Shown here piece by piece: positions 55,968 to 64,000 of a DNA stretch of 64,000 nucleotides. Numbering within the stretch: the stretch's first letter is position 1; every line of letters begins with the position of its first letter. The position numbers and the translations under genes were made by a program. Source of the stretch: Rhabdophis nuchalis (taxonomy: Eukaryota; Chordata; Lepidosauria; Squamata; Natricidae); assembly GCA_039707465.1 (NCBI GenBank), contig CM077644.1:144244962-144308961 (forward strand), written 5' to 3'. The notes beneath the pieces were generated by a model, which saw only the letters and a list, made by a program, of their open reading frames with translations, did not search any database and was not told the origin of the DNA.

Positions 55968-56155
55968 GTGGAGATTCTCAGTCATCCAGGTCATGGTTGT
56001 GAAGAGGCAACTGGACTTCCTGGTTTTTCTTTGAAGATGTTTTGCTTCTCATCCTAGAAGCTTCTTCAGTTCTTCTTCAGAACTGAAACTTCTTGGATGA
56101 GAAGTAAAATGTCTTCAAAGAAAAACCAGACAGTCCAGTTGCCTCTTGAAAAAGT
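55968..56155. repeat. Inverted repeat with AAGCTTCTTGGATGAGAAG motif
   Basis: The left arm (CAACTGGACTTCCTGG..CTTCTCATCCTAGAAGCTTC) and right arm (AACTTCTTGGATGAGAAG..AACCAGACAGTCCAGTTGCC) are complements with a GTTCTTCTTCAGAAC centre. 'GGATGAGAAGYRAAAYGTCTTC' recalls the GATGA..GAAACGT segment of Penelope-type termini. That link is weak. Confidence 0.6.
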
Positions 56156-56379
56156 ATTTTTGAACCAAACACCCAAAGTTGAGTCACACAGCAATGAAAT
56201 TACCCCCTGACTGTTGGAACTTTGAAACTGACTTGTAAATAGTACAAAGGTAGGTCTGTCATTTTTTCAAAGGGTTGCTAAGTGACTGGTTATAAGTCAA
56301 GGACTACCTATATGCAATATTTTGGACATCAAGAAACTATAATGCTGTAGATGGTGTTTTCTAATCATCTATTTACCCA

Positions 56380-56520
56380 GCTCTCTCTCTCTCCAACCAT
56401 CCATCCATCTATCCATCTATCCATCCATCCATCCATCCATCCATCCATCCATCCATCCATCTATCTGTCTATCTTCTATCTCTGTCCATTCGTCCATCCT
56501 TCTGTCCGTCCTTCTGTCCG

Positions 56521-56612
<92 letters not shown>

Positions 56613-56650
56613 TCCTGTTATCTAATTTTGAGTTTCTCAGATTATGCCAT

Positions 56651-56739
<89 letters not shown>

Positions 56740-56756
56740 GTCATCTCTCTCAATCC

Positions 56757-56787
<31 letters not shown>

Positions 56788-56815
56788 CATCCATCCATCC
56801 ATCCATCCTATTATC
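56380..56815. repeat. Composite microsatellite (CCAT)n, (TTTC)n, (TATC)n
   Basis: CCAT/CTAT units at 56395-56470, about 24 TTTC units at 56520-56615, about 22 CTAT units at 56652-56740, then TCTG and CCAT units. They are separated by two copies of TATCTAATTTT(AT)GAGTTT.TCAGATTATGCCA, so the array has been duplicated in part. Confidence 0.95.
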
Positions 56816-56849
56816 TAATTTTATGAGTTTTTCAGATTATGCCACATAC

Positions 56850-58005
56850 AAACTAATTTGAAATTCTGAACGGCATTCCCATATCTTACCAAGACAGGTT
56901 TTCTTAATCAAGCTAATAATTAAGCTACATTTGGCCTCATTCTATCTGGTAAACAAACTATCCAGACTACACAATGGCTTAGGGTAAATCATCATTTCCC
57001 CCCATTTTTAAAATTTGTCTTTCTATTCAATAATCATATTTATTTTTTAAACCCAGTGTGCTTTTTAGTGACTTTGAATCGGCCTAAGATGGTACAACTT
57101 ATTGACCGAAAACCAATTTCTTATTCTTTCTTCTAATCAACATGGTTAACATCTGTTTCTTTTATGCATCTTGTTTAAGCCCAATAAAACGATTGTGGAT
57201 TCACTAACAGATGGTGTTTTTCTTTGGCTGGTTTATGCAAGCAGAAACATCAAGTAACATTCCAGGATTGTCACAATTGGACTCGTAGGTTTGGGCTTAA
57301 ATGTCTGAATATACTGTGAAACGGTGGCACAATAGGAGAGAAGCTTTGTGCAAAGAAAACTAATGTACCAAAGAGAAAGACATGCTAAACGGACTGAGAG
57401 TGTGCCTCACTTGTTTATTTCCCTTGAGGGAGGGAAGAGAGCTGATGTGGGATGAAAGCTTCTTCCCCCGTCACCTCACAACTCTTGCTTCTACTCCATC
57501 ACCTGTCAACTGGTCTTAAACTTTTTTTAAAAAAGATGAGTTTACTATTCTTTATTCTTTGCCATTCTTCTGGAGTGCTAACTCGATGTTTCAAAGTGGT
57601 CTGAAAAATTGATAACCACTCTGGGTCCCATGTAAGAAGTGGGATCTCTATCATTTCCTTTTATTGCTCCAATAGTATTGGACAGCCCTCCCCATGTCAT
57701 CATTTATCATGCAATGAGAAACAAAGAAGGCCACAGACCAAATGCATCTTGCAACATCACAATTGTTGCCTTCTTAAATGAATGTAGAATGTAGAAATAC
57801 CTGAATTTTAAAAAGAGGGATGGTGTGATGCCATAAGAAACATTTTATTATTCTGGCAACATCAAGGCTGATGCTTATACATGAGGCCATTTACTATGTC
57901 CTTTAAAACTGGCTAGTATTGACTATAGGGCCCCAACTGGTGTTTGGAGCAAGATTTTGAAAGTATTTACTTTCCATAACTGCAGGAGGGATTCTGGAAA
58001 GAAGT
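56850..58005. other. No gene recognised
   Basis: AT-rich unique sequence. Confidence 0.45.
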
Positions 58006-58011
58006 AATAAC

Positions 58012-58157
58012 AGATTAACAGAGTTGGAAAGGACCTTGCAGTCATCTAGTCCAACCCCCTGCCCAAGCAGGAGACCCTACATCTGCCTCTACCTAGGATC
58101 GAACTCACAACCTCCTGATAGGTAGGGCAAGAGCTTTATCTCTAGGCCACAGCAGCA
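58012..58157 (-). mobile_element. tRNA-derived SINE with a CR1-like tail
   Basis: The left half is a CR1 3' end in complement (TTAACAGAGTTGGAAAGGACCTTG, TCTAGTCCAACCCCCTGC). The right half is not CR1. In complement it reads CTGTGGCCTAGAGATAAAGCTC..GGTTGTGAGTTCGATCC, a tRNA-like A box and B box. This tRNA head plus CR1 tail design would let CR1 enzymes move it. Confidence 0.75.
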
Positions 58158-58159
58158 GG

Positions 58160-59590
58160 TGTAGGCAGCACCAAGACACGACAGTGGTATCTGCCATGTT
58201 TGAGAGTATCAATATTTTGTCTTAGTGCTGCCCATTTCCTTCCATGCTGAATTAGGAGGCAAAAAACACAGACGCAGAAATCCACAACTCCCAGAGAATG
58301 CATTAGAAAATGTTGGATAATCTTGTTAGGAAAGCAGTGCTATCACTCTGCATCACAGGTGGGAAGCTATTGAGGCGTAGTGGCTTAAGACTGAAAGAGA
58401 TTTATTACTGAGGCAAACACAATTCTCCATGGATCGATCTTAGCGTTGGTTGCATAGATTCTGTGTGAAATATGTAAATGTTTAGATCAGTGTTTGGCCT
58501 GGTGTAGAATCTCAGCTAATGGGTATTCATTTTTCCTGATGATAATCAACTCCGTTTGCCAAGAACTAAGGTCCCTGTTGTGGGATGACTCATGCTGTGA
58601 TTGCCACATGTTTTCCATGAACATCTGTTCAGCGATTGTCAGTATCACCCAAACTGGTTTCAACTCAGAACTACATCACTGAAGGCATGTAAACCCTTTC
58701 GCATTTAAAAAATCAGCATGGAAGAAACAAGTATTGCCGTAATATATATCGGAAGCTCACCTGTCAATGCCTCTACTTTAAAATCAGCAGCTAAGAATCC
58801 ATCTCCTAAGTCTACAATATATGATAGTATTTGCTGTCTCATCTGTCATTTACAAGTGTGTGCATAGAGTGGGGTGGGGATATAAAAATGTCCTAAAATC
58901 AATTAAATAAATGCCCAATAGGAAAGGGGAATATGCATCAAAAGGAAGCTATAATTTACTGTCTATAGTGCCAGCCTATTTTCTTATCTGGGTTGAATTT
59001 GAAGGCTGAATTTTACCCTTTTACTTGGCATAAATGTTCATTCCTTTGGTTTTGCATGAGCCATGATTCTGCCATCTTTCCGTCCCTCACAATCCTAACC
59101 CCAGTCTTAAGCGTTCTCTTGATGTAGTAGTCTGATTTGATGTAGCCTTCCAGCTAAATAAAATGGGAACGACTATATTGCTACTTCTCTGTTATCAGCA
59201 CTATCTGAATTTCTCACAATGGCTCCCTTGTTTCCAACTGAATACTCAACAAGTAAACATATTTGAAAAGAAAGTCCAGGACAAGATTTTGCTGGGTCAT
59301 CTGTGGAAATGTTGGCTGCTGGACAAGTAGTCTTCCCCACTACTATCTTCCATATATATTGGCTATTGCTCTCTGAATCCGAGCCAATCGGAGACTGAGC
59401 ATGTAGTCCATGTCCTACTGGACAGCTTTAGATTGGGAAAGATGATGGAATGGGTGATGGCAATGGGAGACCTGTTCCATTGTTTCACTCATCTCCATTT
59501 ACAATTGCTCTGCTTCTCAGATTAAACCCTCCTTCTTCTTTGCCCTAATTGGCAATGGCAGATGTGTATGAAAAAGCATCCAAGGAAGGA
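58160..59590. other. No gene recognised
   Basis: Unique sequence, no repeat identified. Confidence 0.45.
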
Positions 59591-59599
59591 GTGGGACCT

Positions 59600-60745
59600 T
59601 TTGTTTAATGAGCAAAGTTTGCTTTTGTAGTTTCTTCTAACTTTGAGAACATTGTCGCATTTTCTCAGGCGTTTTGCCATTTCTCATTTGAATTTCCAAA
59701 TTGTAGTTGTACTGGTGACAAAGTGCCTTCCATAACTCACCTTAATTTTCAATCCCTTGTATCTATAACAGTAAAGCATACCAGTCTTTGCCTTTTTCCC
59801 CCCATTGGCATTAAAAAGGACACAAGATGGGTAAGAATTTCTACTTCCCTGGTTCCATAAGAGCAAAATCTCTGTAAACAGGGAGTCCCATAAAATCTTC
59901 CCACCAACAGGAAAAGTCCCATTTATGTTTGCTAAGAGCTAGATTGCATAGATACCCCACAGTACAAACTATCTAACATTTGGCAACCAATGTCCCTAAT
60001 TCTTTCGTTCACTATTGATTTGGCCTCCTCGAAGAATAATTGGCCTAAATATTCAACAGAGAGGCCAAAACTGCACAATTCTTCTATACAGGCACCGGGC
60101 CAATGAACCTGATAGCTACATTGGCAATAGCAAAGGCATGGGCCTGTAGGATCAAATATGGTTCTAAGTCCTGAGACCCTGGTCCAGGCATGGACATTAA
60201 TACTTGGCATGTTTAGTTTCAAGCTCAAGACTACACAAGGGATGCATTTACGGCATTGAATGAAGTTCCAAGGAAAATCAGATGGAAATGTTTCATAAGC
60301 TCTTAGTTTGGTCATATAATAGCTGGGCAATGTTTACTTTGCTAGAATGTAATTTGCCATTTGTTGCATGTAAATTTCAGTTATTGCTAGTGCATTCTTT
60401 GGAACAATAGAAGTGGAATAATTTACCTGGGAAGTTAATTTCCTAGAAGCTTGAAATATAATGCCCAAGCATTTAAAGCATCTGACTTGCTCTGATCCAT
60501 TGGAATCAGTTGTCCTCTTGTGCCTTCGGGAGATCTTTTTTTTTGGGGGGGGGTGTAAAACATTAGATTTATTATGGTATATTATTCCTCATTATGGTAG
60601 CATGCAAGGGACCTTAGCATTTGCTTCATGCCTACAGAAGACAACGACAGGAGAATTGCATTGTGAACACAGAGTATAATCTGGAGATGCCTATCAACCA
60701 ATTTAAGAGCATGAATATCAACTCTCTGAAAGGTTTTAATCAGAT
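59600..60745 (-). mobile_element. LINE remnant resembling the R4/Dong group
   Basis: On the minus strand broken frames give, in order: DRHLQIILCVHNAILLSLSSVGMKQ, where a YADD box should stand but reads CVHN; EQVRCFKCLGIIFQASRKL; a thumb/C-terminal region (59932-60330: VVLSLKLNMPSINVHAWTRV, FEEAKSIVNERIRDIGCQML); and RFYGTPCLQRFCSYGTREVEILTH, a zinc-knuckle-like end. This order is that of the R4/Dong-type C-terminus. It is unlike L2, CR1 or L1. Class naming is from memory of the family layout, so moderate confidence. The hAT-like MITE at 60747 abuts it. Confidence 0.6.
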
Positions 60746-60890
60746 CAGTGGTGGGATTCAAATAATTTAACAGCCGATTCTCTGCCCTAATGATTACTTC
60801 CAACAACCAGTTCACCAAACTGCTCAAAAAGTTAACAACCGGTTCTCCTGAAGTGGTGCGAACTGGCTGAAACCCACCACTGAATCACAT
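60739..60890. mobile_element. CAGTGGTGG hAT-like MITE, short form
   Basis: Element 60747-60882 (136 bp) starts CAGTGGTGGGATTCAAATAA and ends GAAACCCACCACTG. The flanks AATCAGAT and AATCACAT match at seven of eight. Confidence 0.85.
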
Positions 60891-61071
60891 ATATAAAAAA
60901 AGGCAATGAAACAAATAGCTTTCTGTCGGCATGGTCTCTAGTGAAGAGCTGAAAGACAAAAGGAAAGCAGATTGCTTCCTCCCTTAATTGGGGCTTACCA
61001 GTGTGTTGTGACACAAATATATATATGTGTGTGTGTTAGTTTTATGAGCTGATCAATAAATAAATCAGAGA

Positions 61072-61118
61072 GACTAGGATAGATCTATTTCGAGCTTATT
61101 AGCTCTCATCAGCTAGCC
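61072..61118 (-). ncRNA. Hammerhead ribozyme, complete fold
   Basis: Read 5' to 3' on the minus strand (61118 down to 61072). Stem I strand GGCTAG; core CTGATGA (61112-61106); stem II GAGC-TAATAA-GCTC (61105-61092); core GAA; stem III ATAG-AT-CTAT (61088-61079); cleavage base C (61078) after AU; stem I second strand CTAGTC (61077-61072). Stem I has six pairs, one a G-U; stems II and III have four each. All core bases of a type I hammerhead are present and the NUH cleavage rule is met (AUC). It is expected to self-cleave after the base at 61078. Activity has not been tested. Confidence 0.85.
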
Positions 61119-61155
61119 ATACCCTTTACTGGGATTTGAACCGGGGCTGTATTGC

Positions 61156-61200
61156 ATAGCTGCTGAGAGCTAATAAGCTCGAAATAGATCTATCCTAGTC
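61156..61200 (+). ncRNA. Hammerhead ribozyme, mutated mirror copy
   Basis: This is the plus-strand arm of the same inverted repeat. The core reads CTGCTGA (61160-61166) instead of CTGATGA, changing an invariant core A to C. Stem II GAGC/GCTC, GAAA and stem III are kept; stem I is reduced to TAG/CTA. Probably inactive. Confidence 0.75.
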
Positions 61201-61423
61201 TCTCTGATTTATTTATTGATCAGCTCATAAAACTAACACAAATATTTAAAAAATTACACAACGGAATTCTTGGCTTTCTGTCTAGATGGTCTCTGGTGAT
61301 GAGCCGAAAGGCAGAAAAGGAAACAGTATGCCTCCTCCCTTAATTGGGACCCTAACAGGATGTTGTGGAAACAATTACCTATACAAATAAATATATGTTT
61401 TCGTAGGTTTTCACGGGTATAGG

Positions 61424-61547
61424 TATGTAGATTTTGGTTTATTCGGGTCTTTTCCCGTGTAAAATTAAAGGTGTTTTTGCAACGTTTCGATGGGATCACC
61501 CCCATCATCATCAGGCTTTGGCTTCTGCCTTTTGCAAATGAACTGCA
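61424..61547 (-). repeat. Left inverted terminal repeat of the Penelope-like element
   Basis: It is the complement of 62900 to about 63013, including GTAAAATTAAAGGTGTTTTTGC, ATGGGATCACCCCCATC and CTTTGGCTTCTGCC. It is fused directly to coding sequence inside the reverse transcriptase, so the element is 5'-truncated with an inverted terminal repeat joined at the break. Confidence 0.88.
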
Positions 61548-62937
61548 AGTGCCTATAAAAGAAACCTTGACAGCTATCCAGAAGAAATACAACCCCCCCA
61601 AATACATCCTGGATCTAACCAACCACTGTCTAACTAACACATACTTCATTCACAATGGACAAAGGTACAAACAAATAGAAGGAGCGCCTATGGGGTCACC
61701 ACTCTCACCAGTCATCGCAAACCTTTTCATGGAACACTTTGAAACGAATGCCCTAGACAAATCAGAACACAAACCCAAACTCTGGCTTAGATATGTGGAT
61801 GACACTTTTGTAATTTGGCCACACGGAAAAGAAAAACTACACAACTTCCTCACACACCTCAACAGCCTACACCCCAAAATACAATTCACTATGGAAATAG
61901 AAGATAACAACCAACTTCCCTTTCTGGATGTCCTAATCTACAAAAAACCCAATGGCTCCCTAGGACACACCATCTACCGGGAAAAAACACACACAAACCG
62001 CTACCTAAACGCACAATCACATCACCACCCTGCACAGATCAACTCTGTAGCCAAGACCCTCATCTCCAGAACCAAACGCCTAGCTGACAAAGACCACCTG
62101 AAAAATGAATTACAAACCCTCACAAAGATATTAATCTCTAATGGTTTCCAAAGAAACACAATCACCAAACTAATCCAAAAGCAGACACCCCCCAAGATCC
62201 AAAACACAGAACAAGACAATGGCATCGCTCTCCTCCCCTATATTAAAGGTACCACTGATAAAATCAGCAAAATTCTCCACAAACACAATATAAAGACATC
62301 CTTCGACACTAACCAAAAAATTGCCAACATTTTAAGGAACCCCAAAGACAAAATCCAGCTAGAAAACCAAGGAGTCTATGAAATACCATGCAAAGTCTGC
62401 TCGTCCACATACATTGGACAAACTAATAGGAGAATTAGTGCACGTATCTCAGAGCATAAGAATTCTGTTAAAAGACAAGTAAATACTTCCTCCCTCTTCC
62501 AGCACTTCCAAGCAACAGGTCATCAAATTGACTTTGAAAAAACCAAATTGCTCTCCAGGACTGAACACTCCAACAGGAGAATGATTATGGAAGCTATTGA
62601 AATAGAAAAACATCCCCAAAATATGAACAGACGCGATGATGCCTCCCGCCTGCCAGACATCTGGAAACCAGCTCTGGCCACTAAACGAGTCCCGGCCACT
62701 AAACAAACCCTGGCCACTAAACGAGTCCCAGCCACTAAACAAGTCCCGGCCACAAACACTGACACCATCATCAATCACTCTCAACAAACTCCAGCTACCA
62801 ATCAGGATGTGGCAAATCAGCCAACCAATCGGTTTAAAAGTAGCAGAGCCAACATTCCAACCCCTCCCACCTCCACTTACAGAAAAACTGCCATTTCAAA
62901 TGCAGTTCATTTACAAAAGGCAGAAGCCAAAGCCTGA
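61546..62937 (+). CDS. Penelope-like reverse transcriptase with GIY-YIG endonuclease (N-terminus missing)
   Basis: The frame is open from 61471, but codons before about 61546 come from the terminal repeat. Residue numbers here count from 61471. The reverse transcriptase has GAPMGSPLSPVIANLFME (about 71-88) and the catalytic YVDD (108-111). LPFLDVLIYK follows near 150. A linker leads to the endonuclease GVYEIPC (301-307), a CxxC, YIGQT (314-318) and RISEHK. A Lys/Pro/Thr tandem repeat (ATKRVPATKQ-like, about residues 395-425) precedes a low-complexity tail. Complete Penelope proteins are usually 650-900 residues, so roughly a third is missing. The first catalytic aspartate region is among the missing part, so it cannot be a full enzyme. 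Confidence 0.88.
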   Translation, partial: QVPIKETLTAIQKKYNPPKYILDLTNHCLTNTYFIHNGQRYKQIEGAPMGSPLSPVIANLFMEHFETNALDKSEHKPKLWLRYVDDTFVIWPHGKEKLHNFLTHLNSLHPKIQFTMEIEDNNQLPFLDVLIYKKPNGSLGHTIYREKTHTNRYLNAQSHHHPAQINSVAKTLISRTKRLADKDHLKNELQTLTKILISNGFQRNTITKLIQKQTPPKIQNTEQDNGIALLPYIKGTTDKISKILHKHNIKTSFDTNQKIANILRNPKDKIQLENQGVYEIPCKVCSSTYIGQTNRRISARISEHKNSVKRQVNTSSLFQHFQATGHQIDFEKTKLLSRTEHSNRRMIMEAIEIEKHPQNMNRRDDASRLPDIWKPALATKRVPATKQTLATKRVPATKQVPATNTDTIINHSQQTPATNQDVANQPTNRFKSSRANIPTPPTSTYRKTAISNAVHLQKAEAKA

Positions 62938-63020
62938 TGATGATGGGGGTGATCCCATCGAAACGTTGCAAAAACACCTTTAATTTTACACGGGAAAAGA
63001 CCCGAATAAACCAAAATCTA
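62900..63020 (+). repeat. Right inverted terminal repeat of the Penelope-like element
   Basis: It overlaps the end of the reading frame and ends near the partly duplicated CCAAAATCTACA unit, followed by an AT-repeat. It contains the hammerhead-like motif. Confidence 0.85.
62916..62981 (+). ncRNA. Hammerhead-like motif in the Penelope terminal repeat
   Basis: CTGATGA (62934-62940) is followed by T, then stem II GATGGG-GGTGAT-CCCATC (62942-62959), then GAAAC (62960-62964). A minimal AC/GT stem III leads to cleavage triplet GTT (62965-62967), then GC. Stem I would be GC/GC (62932-62933 with 62968-62969) plus AAAGG/CCTTT (62916-62920 with 62977-62981). The extra T before stem II and the loopless stem III depart from the consensus; such short stem III forms are known to work as dimers in Penelope elements. 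The mirror copy lies at 61484-61514 on the minus strand. Confidence 0.5.
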
Positions 63021-63101
63021 CACCAAAATCTACATATATATATATGGAGCAGGAGTCTTTAGTCTATAGTTTATTAGTCTAGTCCTGTGATGACGAACCT
63101 A

Positions 63102-63493
63102 TGTCATGTCTCAGGGTGCTGTCGGCCGGACAATGCCGGTTGGCAACACCCAGGGGAAGGGCCTTCTCTGTGGTGGGCGCTACCCTCTGGAACGACTTGC
63201 CCCCCAAATTACACACCATCTCAGACCTCCGCCTCTTCTGCCAGCGTCTTAAAACGCACCTTTTCCAACAAGCCGGCCTAGCATAACCTACCGTTTTGAC
63301 TGTTTTAGATAGATTTTAATTTGGGGGGATTTTATACGATTTTAGCACAGGGCATGGATATAATAGTTTTTTAAAATTTTATATTTTTGTTATATTTGTA
63401 TTGTTTTTTAAATTTCCTGTGCGCTGCCCTGGGTCCTTTTTTGGAGAAGGTGCGGGGTATAAATTTGAATAAAATAAAAATAAATAAATAAAA
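63102..63493 (+). mobile_element. L2 LINE 3' end, nested in a hAT-like element
   Basis: The frame to 63286 encodes CRLATPRGRAFSVVGATLWNDLPPKLHTISDLRLFCQRLKTHLFQQAGLA and stops in frame. The 3' UTR ends GCTGCCCTGGGTCC..AAATAAATAAAAT. Confidence 0.9.
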
Positions 63494-63784
63494 TCCTCTC
63501 TGAAGGCACTTGAGCCATCGACCAGGTGAGCTCCACTGCGCATGCACGTGTACCTTCTGCCGCCCAGCCAATTTTCAGGTCTCTGCTGCACATGCGGGAG
63601 ATATACGTGTGGGGAAGGCAGGGTGGGTCATGCGTGCATATGCACAGTGGGGGGGAACATGGGGGTCGGTGCCCCCACCCCATTTTTTTGTCCCAGGAGG
63701 CTTCAGGGAGGCCTGCTGTGCCCAAAATGGGGTGCAGGGGGGTCGCACATATGCCCAGATGGAGCAGAGGGTCGCACACATTCA

Positions 63785-63812
63785 TGTGTGTGTGTGTGTG
63801 TGTGTGTGTGTC
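63785..63812. repeat. (TG)n microsatellite
   Basis: About 13 TG units. Confidence 0.97.
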
Positions 63813-64000
63813 ATGCGCACAAGCACAGGGGCTGGGGGAATTACATTATAGGTTTGGGTACATGCTCTGCGTGCGCGCTGCAAGATTTTGGCAAACGAGG
63901 CGAAAAATGTTAGCCATCACTGGTCTAGCCTATAGAAAATGTCTCAGTTTCTATATCTGAGATATGATCCAAAGCTGCCCTGAAATCAATGAAAGGCTGC

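Larger units (their letters stand above)
60905..61380. repeat. Direct repeats flanking a hammerhead-bearing inverted repeat
   Basis: Two diverged direct repeats of about 105 bases (60917-61020 and 61270-61375; shared GGCATGGTCTCTAGTGA/AGATGGTCTCTGGTGA and CTCCCTTAATTGGG) enclose an inverted repeat. Its arms of about 75 bases (61034-61112, 61160-61242) read TGTTAGTTTTATGAGCTGATC..AGCTCTCA and complement. The layout suggests terminal repeats of a Penelope-like element joined head to head. Confidence 0.75.
61424..63020 (+). mobile_element. Penelope-like retroelement, 5'-truncated
   Basis: It comprises inverted terminal repeats around one open frame that encodes a telomerase-related reverse transcriptase followed by a GIY-YIG endonuclease. 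That domain order is diagnostic of Penelope-like elements. The frame is open over its whole remaining length. The truncation removes the N-terminal reverse transcriptase blocks. Confidence 0.9.
63077..63930. mobile_element. hAT-like element holding an L2 end
   Basis: Element 63085-63922 starts CTGTGATGACGAACCT and ends TTAGCCATCACTG, diverged inverted repeats. The flanks GTCTAGTC (63077-63084) and GTCTAGCC (63923-63930) match at seven of eight. The L2 end (63102-63493) lies inside, near the left end. The rest (63494-63922) is GC-rich with GTGCGC and (TG)n. Confidence 0.82.

Noticed and set aside
56351..56861. 155-codon frame of Leu-Ser-Ile-Tyr repeats
   Set aside because: Tetranucleotide microsatellite; period does not indicate a protein.
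63408..63960. Several 100-144 codon frames near the right end
   Set aside because: They translate the hAT-like element's GC-rich filling and the (TG)n tract.

Overview
The window is non-coding, repeat-dense vertebrate DNA, best explained as a squamate reptile and probably a snake. The evidence is the repeat fauna: L2- and CR1-type LINEs, tRNA-derived squamate SINEs including the Sauria SINE, a CR1/L3-type 3' end running into an (ATTCT)n tract, a Penelope-like element, short L1s, and many small hAT-like and TA-target DNA transposons. I found no host gene exon, rRNA, functional tRNA or CRISPR array. Every long open frame belongs to a mobile element, lies inside one, or is a low-complexity translation.

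Layout: 1-3440 (possibly to 4590) L2 LINE on the minus strand. 4600-14840 mostly unique sequence with SINEs, a deleted CR1, two palindromic MITEs, a solo LTR and two 'GTAGTCC' MITEs. 14858-16889 an L1 that carries only ORF1. 18352-19600 a CR1 with its reverse transcriptase open. 20116-22694 a very young Ty3/Gypsy element with gag fused to half an integrase. 23548-28230 MITEs, an L2 with a nested CR1, and a 209-bp hairpin. 29100-41850 microsatellites, three LTRs, Sauria SINEs, nested MITEs and an L2 end. 43052-44645 a MITE-in-MITE followed by an L1 end inside an (ATTCT)n tract. 44828-46811 a second ORF1-only L1 with an intact ORF1. 46898-55644 more MITEs, SINEs and L2 ends. 55968-56815 a palindrome and long microsatellites. 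58012-60745 a CR1-tailed SINE and an R4/Dong-like LINE remnant. 60900-63030 a Penelope-like complex. 63085-63922 a hAT element holding an L2 end.

The most interesting material is at 60900-63030. An inverted repeat there carries, on the minus strand, a complete hammerhead ribozyme fold (61072-61118). Its mirror copy on the plus strand has one core base changed. It stands next to a Penelope-like reverse transcriptase/GIY-YIG gene whose own inverted terminal repeats contain a second hammerhead-like motif.

Two other systems look like parasites of parasites. One is the Gypsy element, which has 256/257 identical LTRs and a perfect target duplication but no protease, reverse transcriptase or RNase H. 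The other is a pair of L1 elements with 16-18 bp target duplications that have ORF1 and a 3' end but no ORF2. Both would have needed enzymes supplied in trans.

The DNA transposons are informative through their target duplications. One group has TA at positions 4-5 of an 8-bp duplication in eight of eight copies; a second, CAGTGGTGG-type group has it in none of four. One TA-target element can be read against its empty site in a related repeat 5 kb away.
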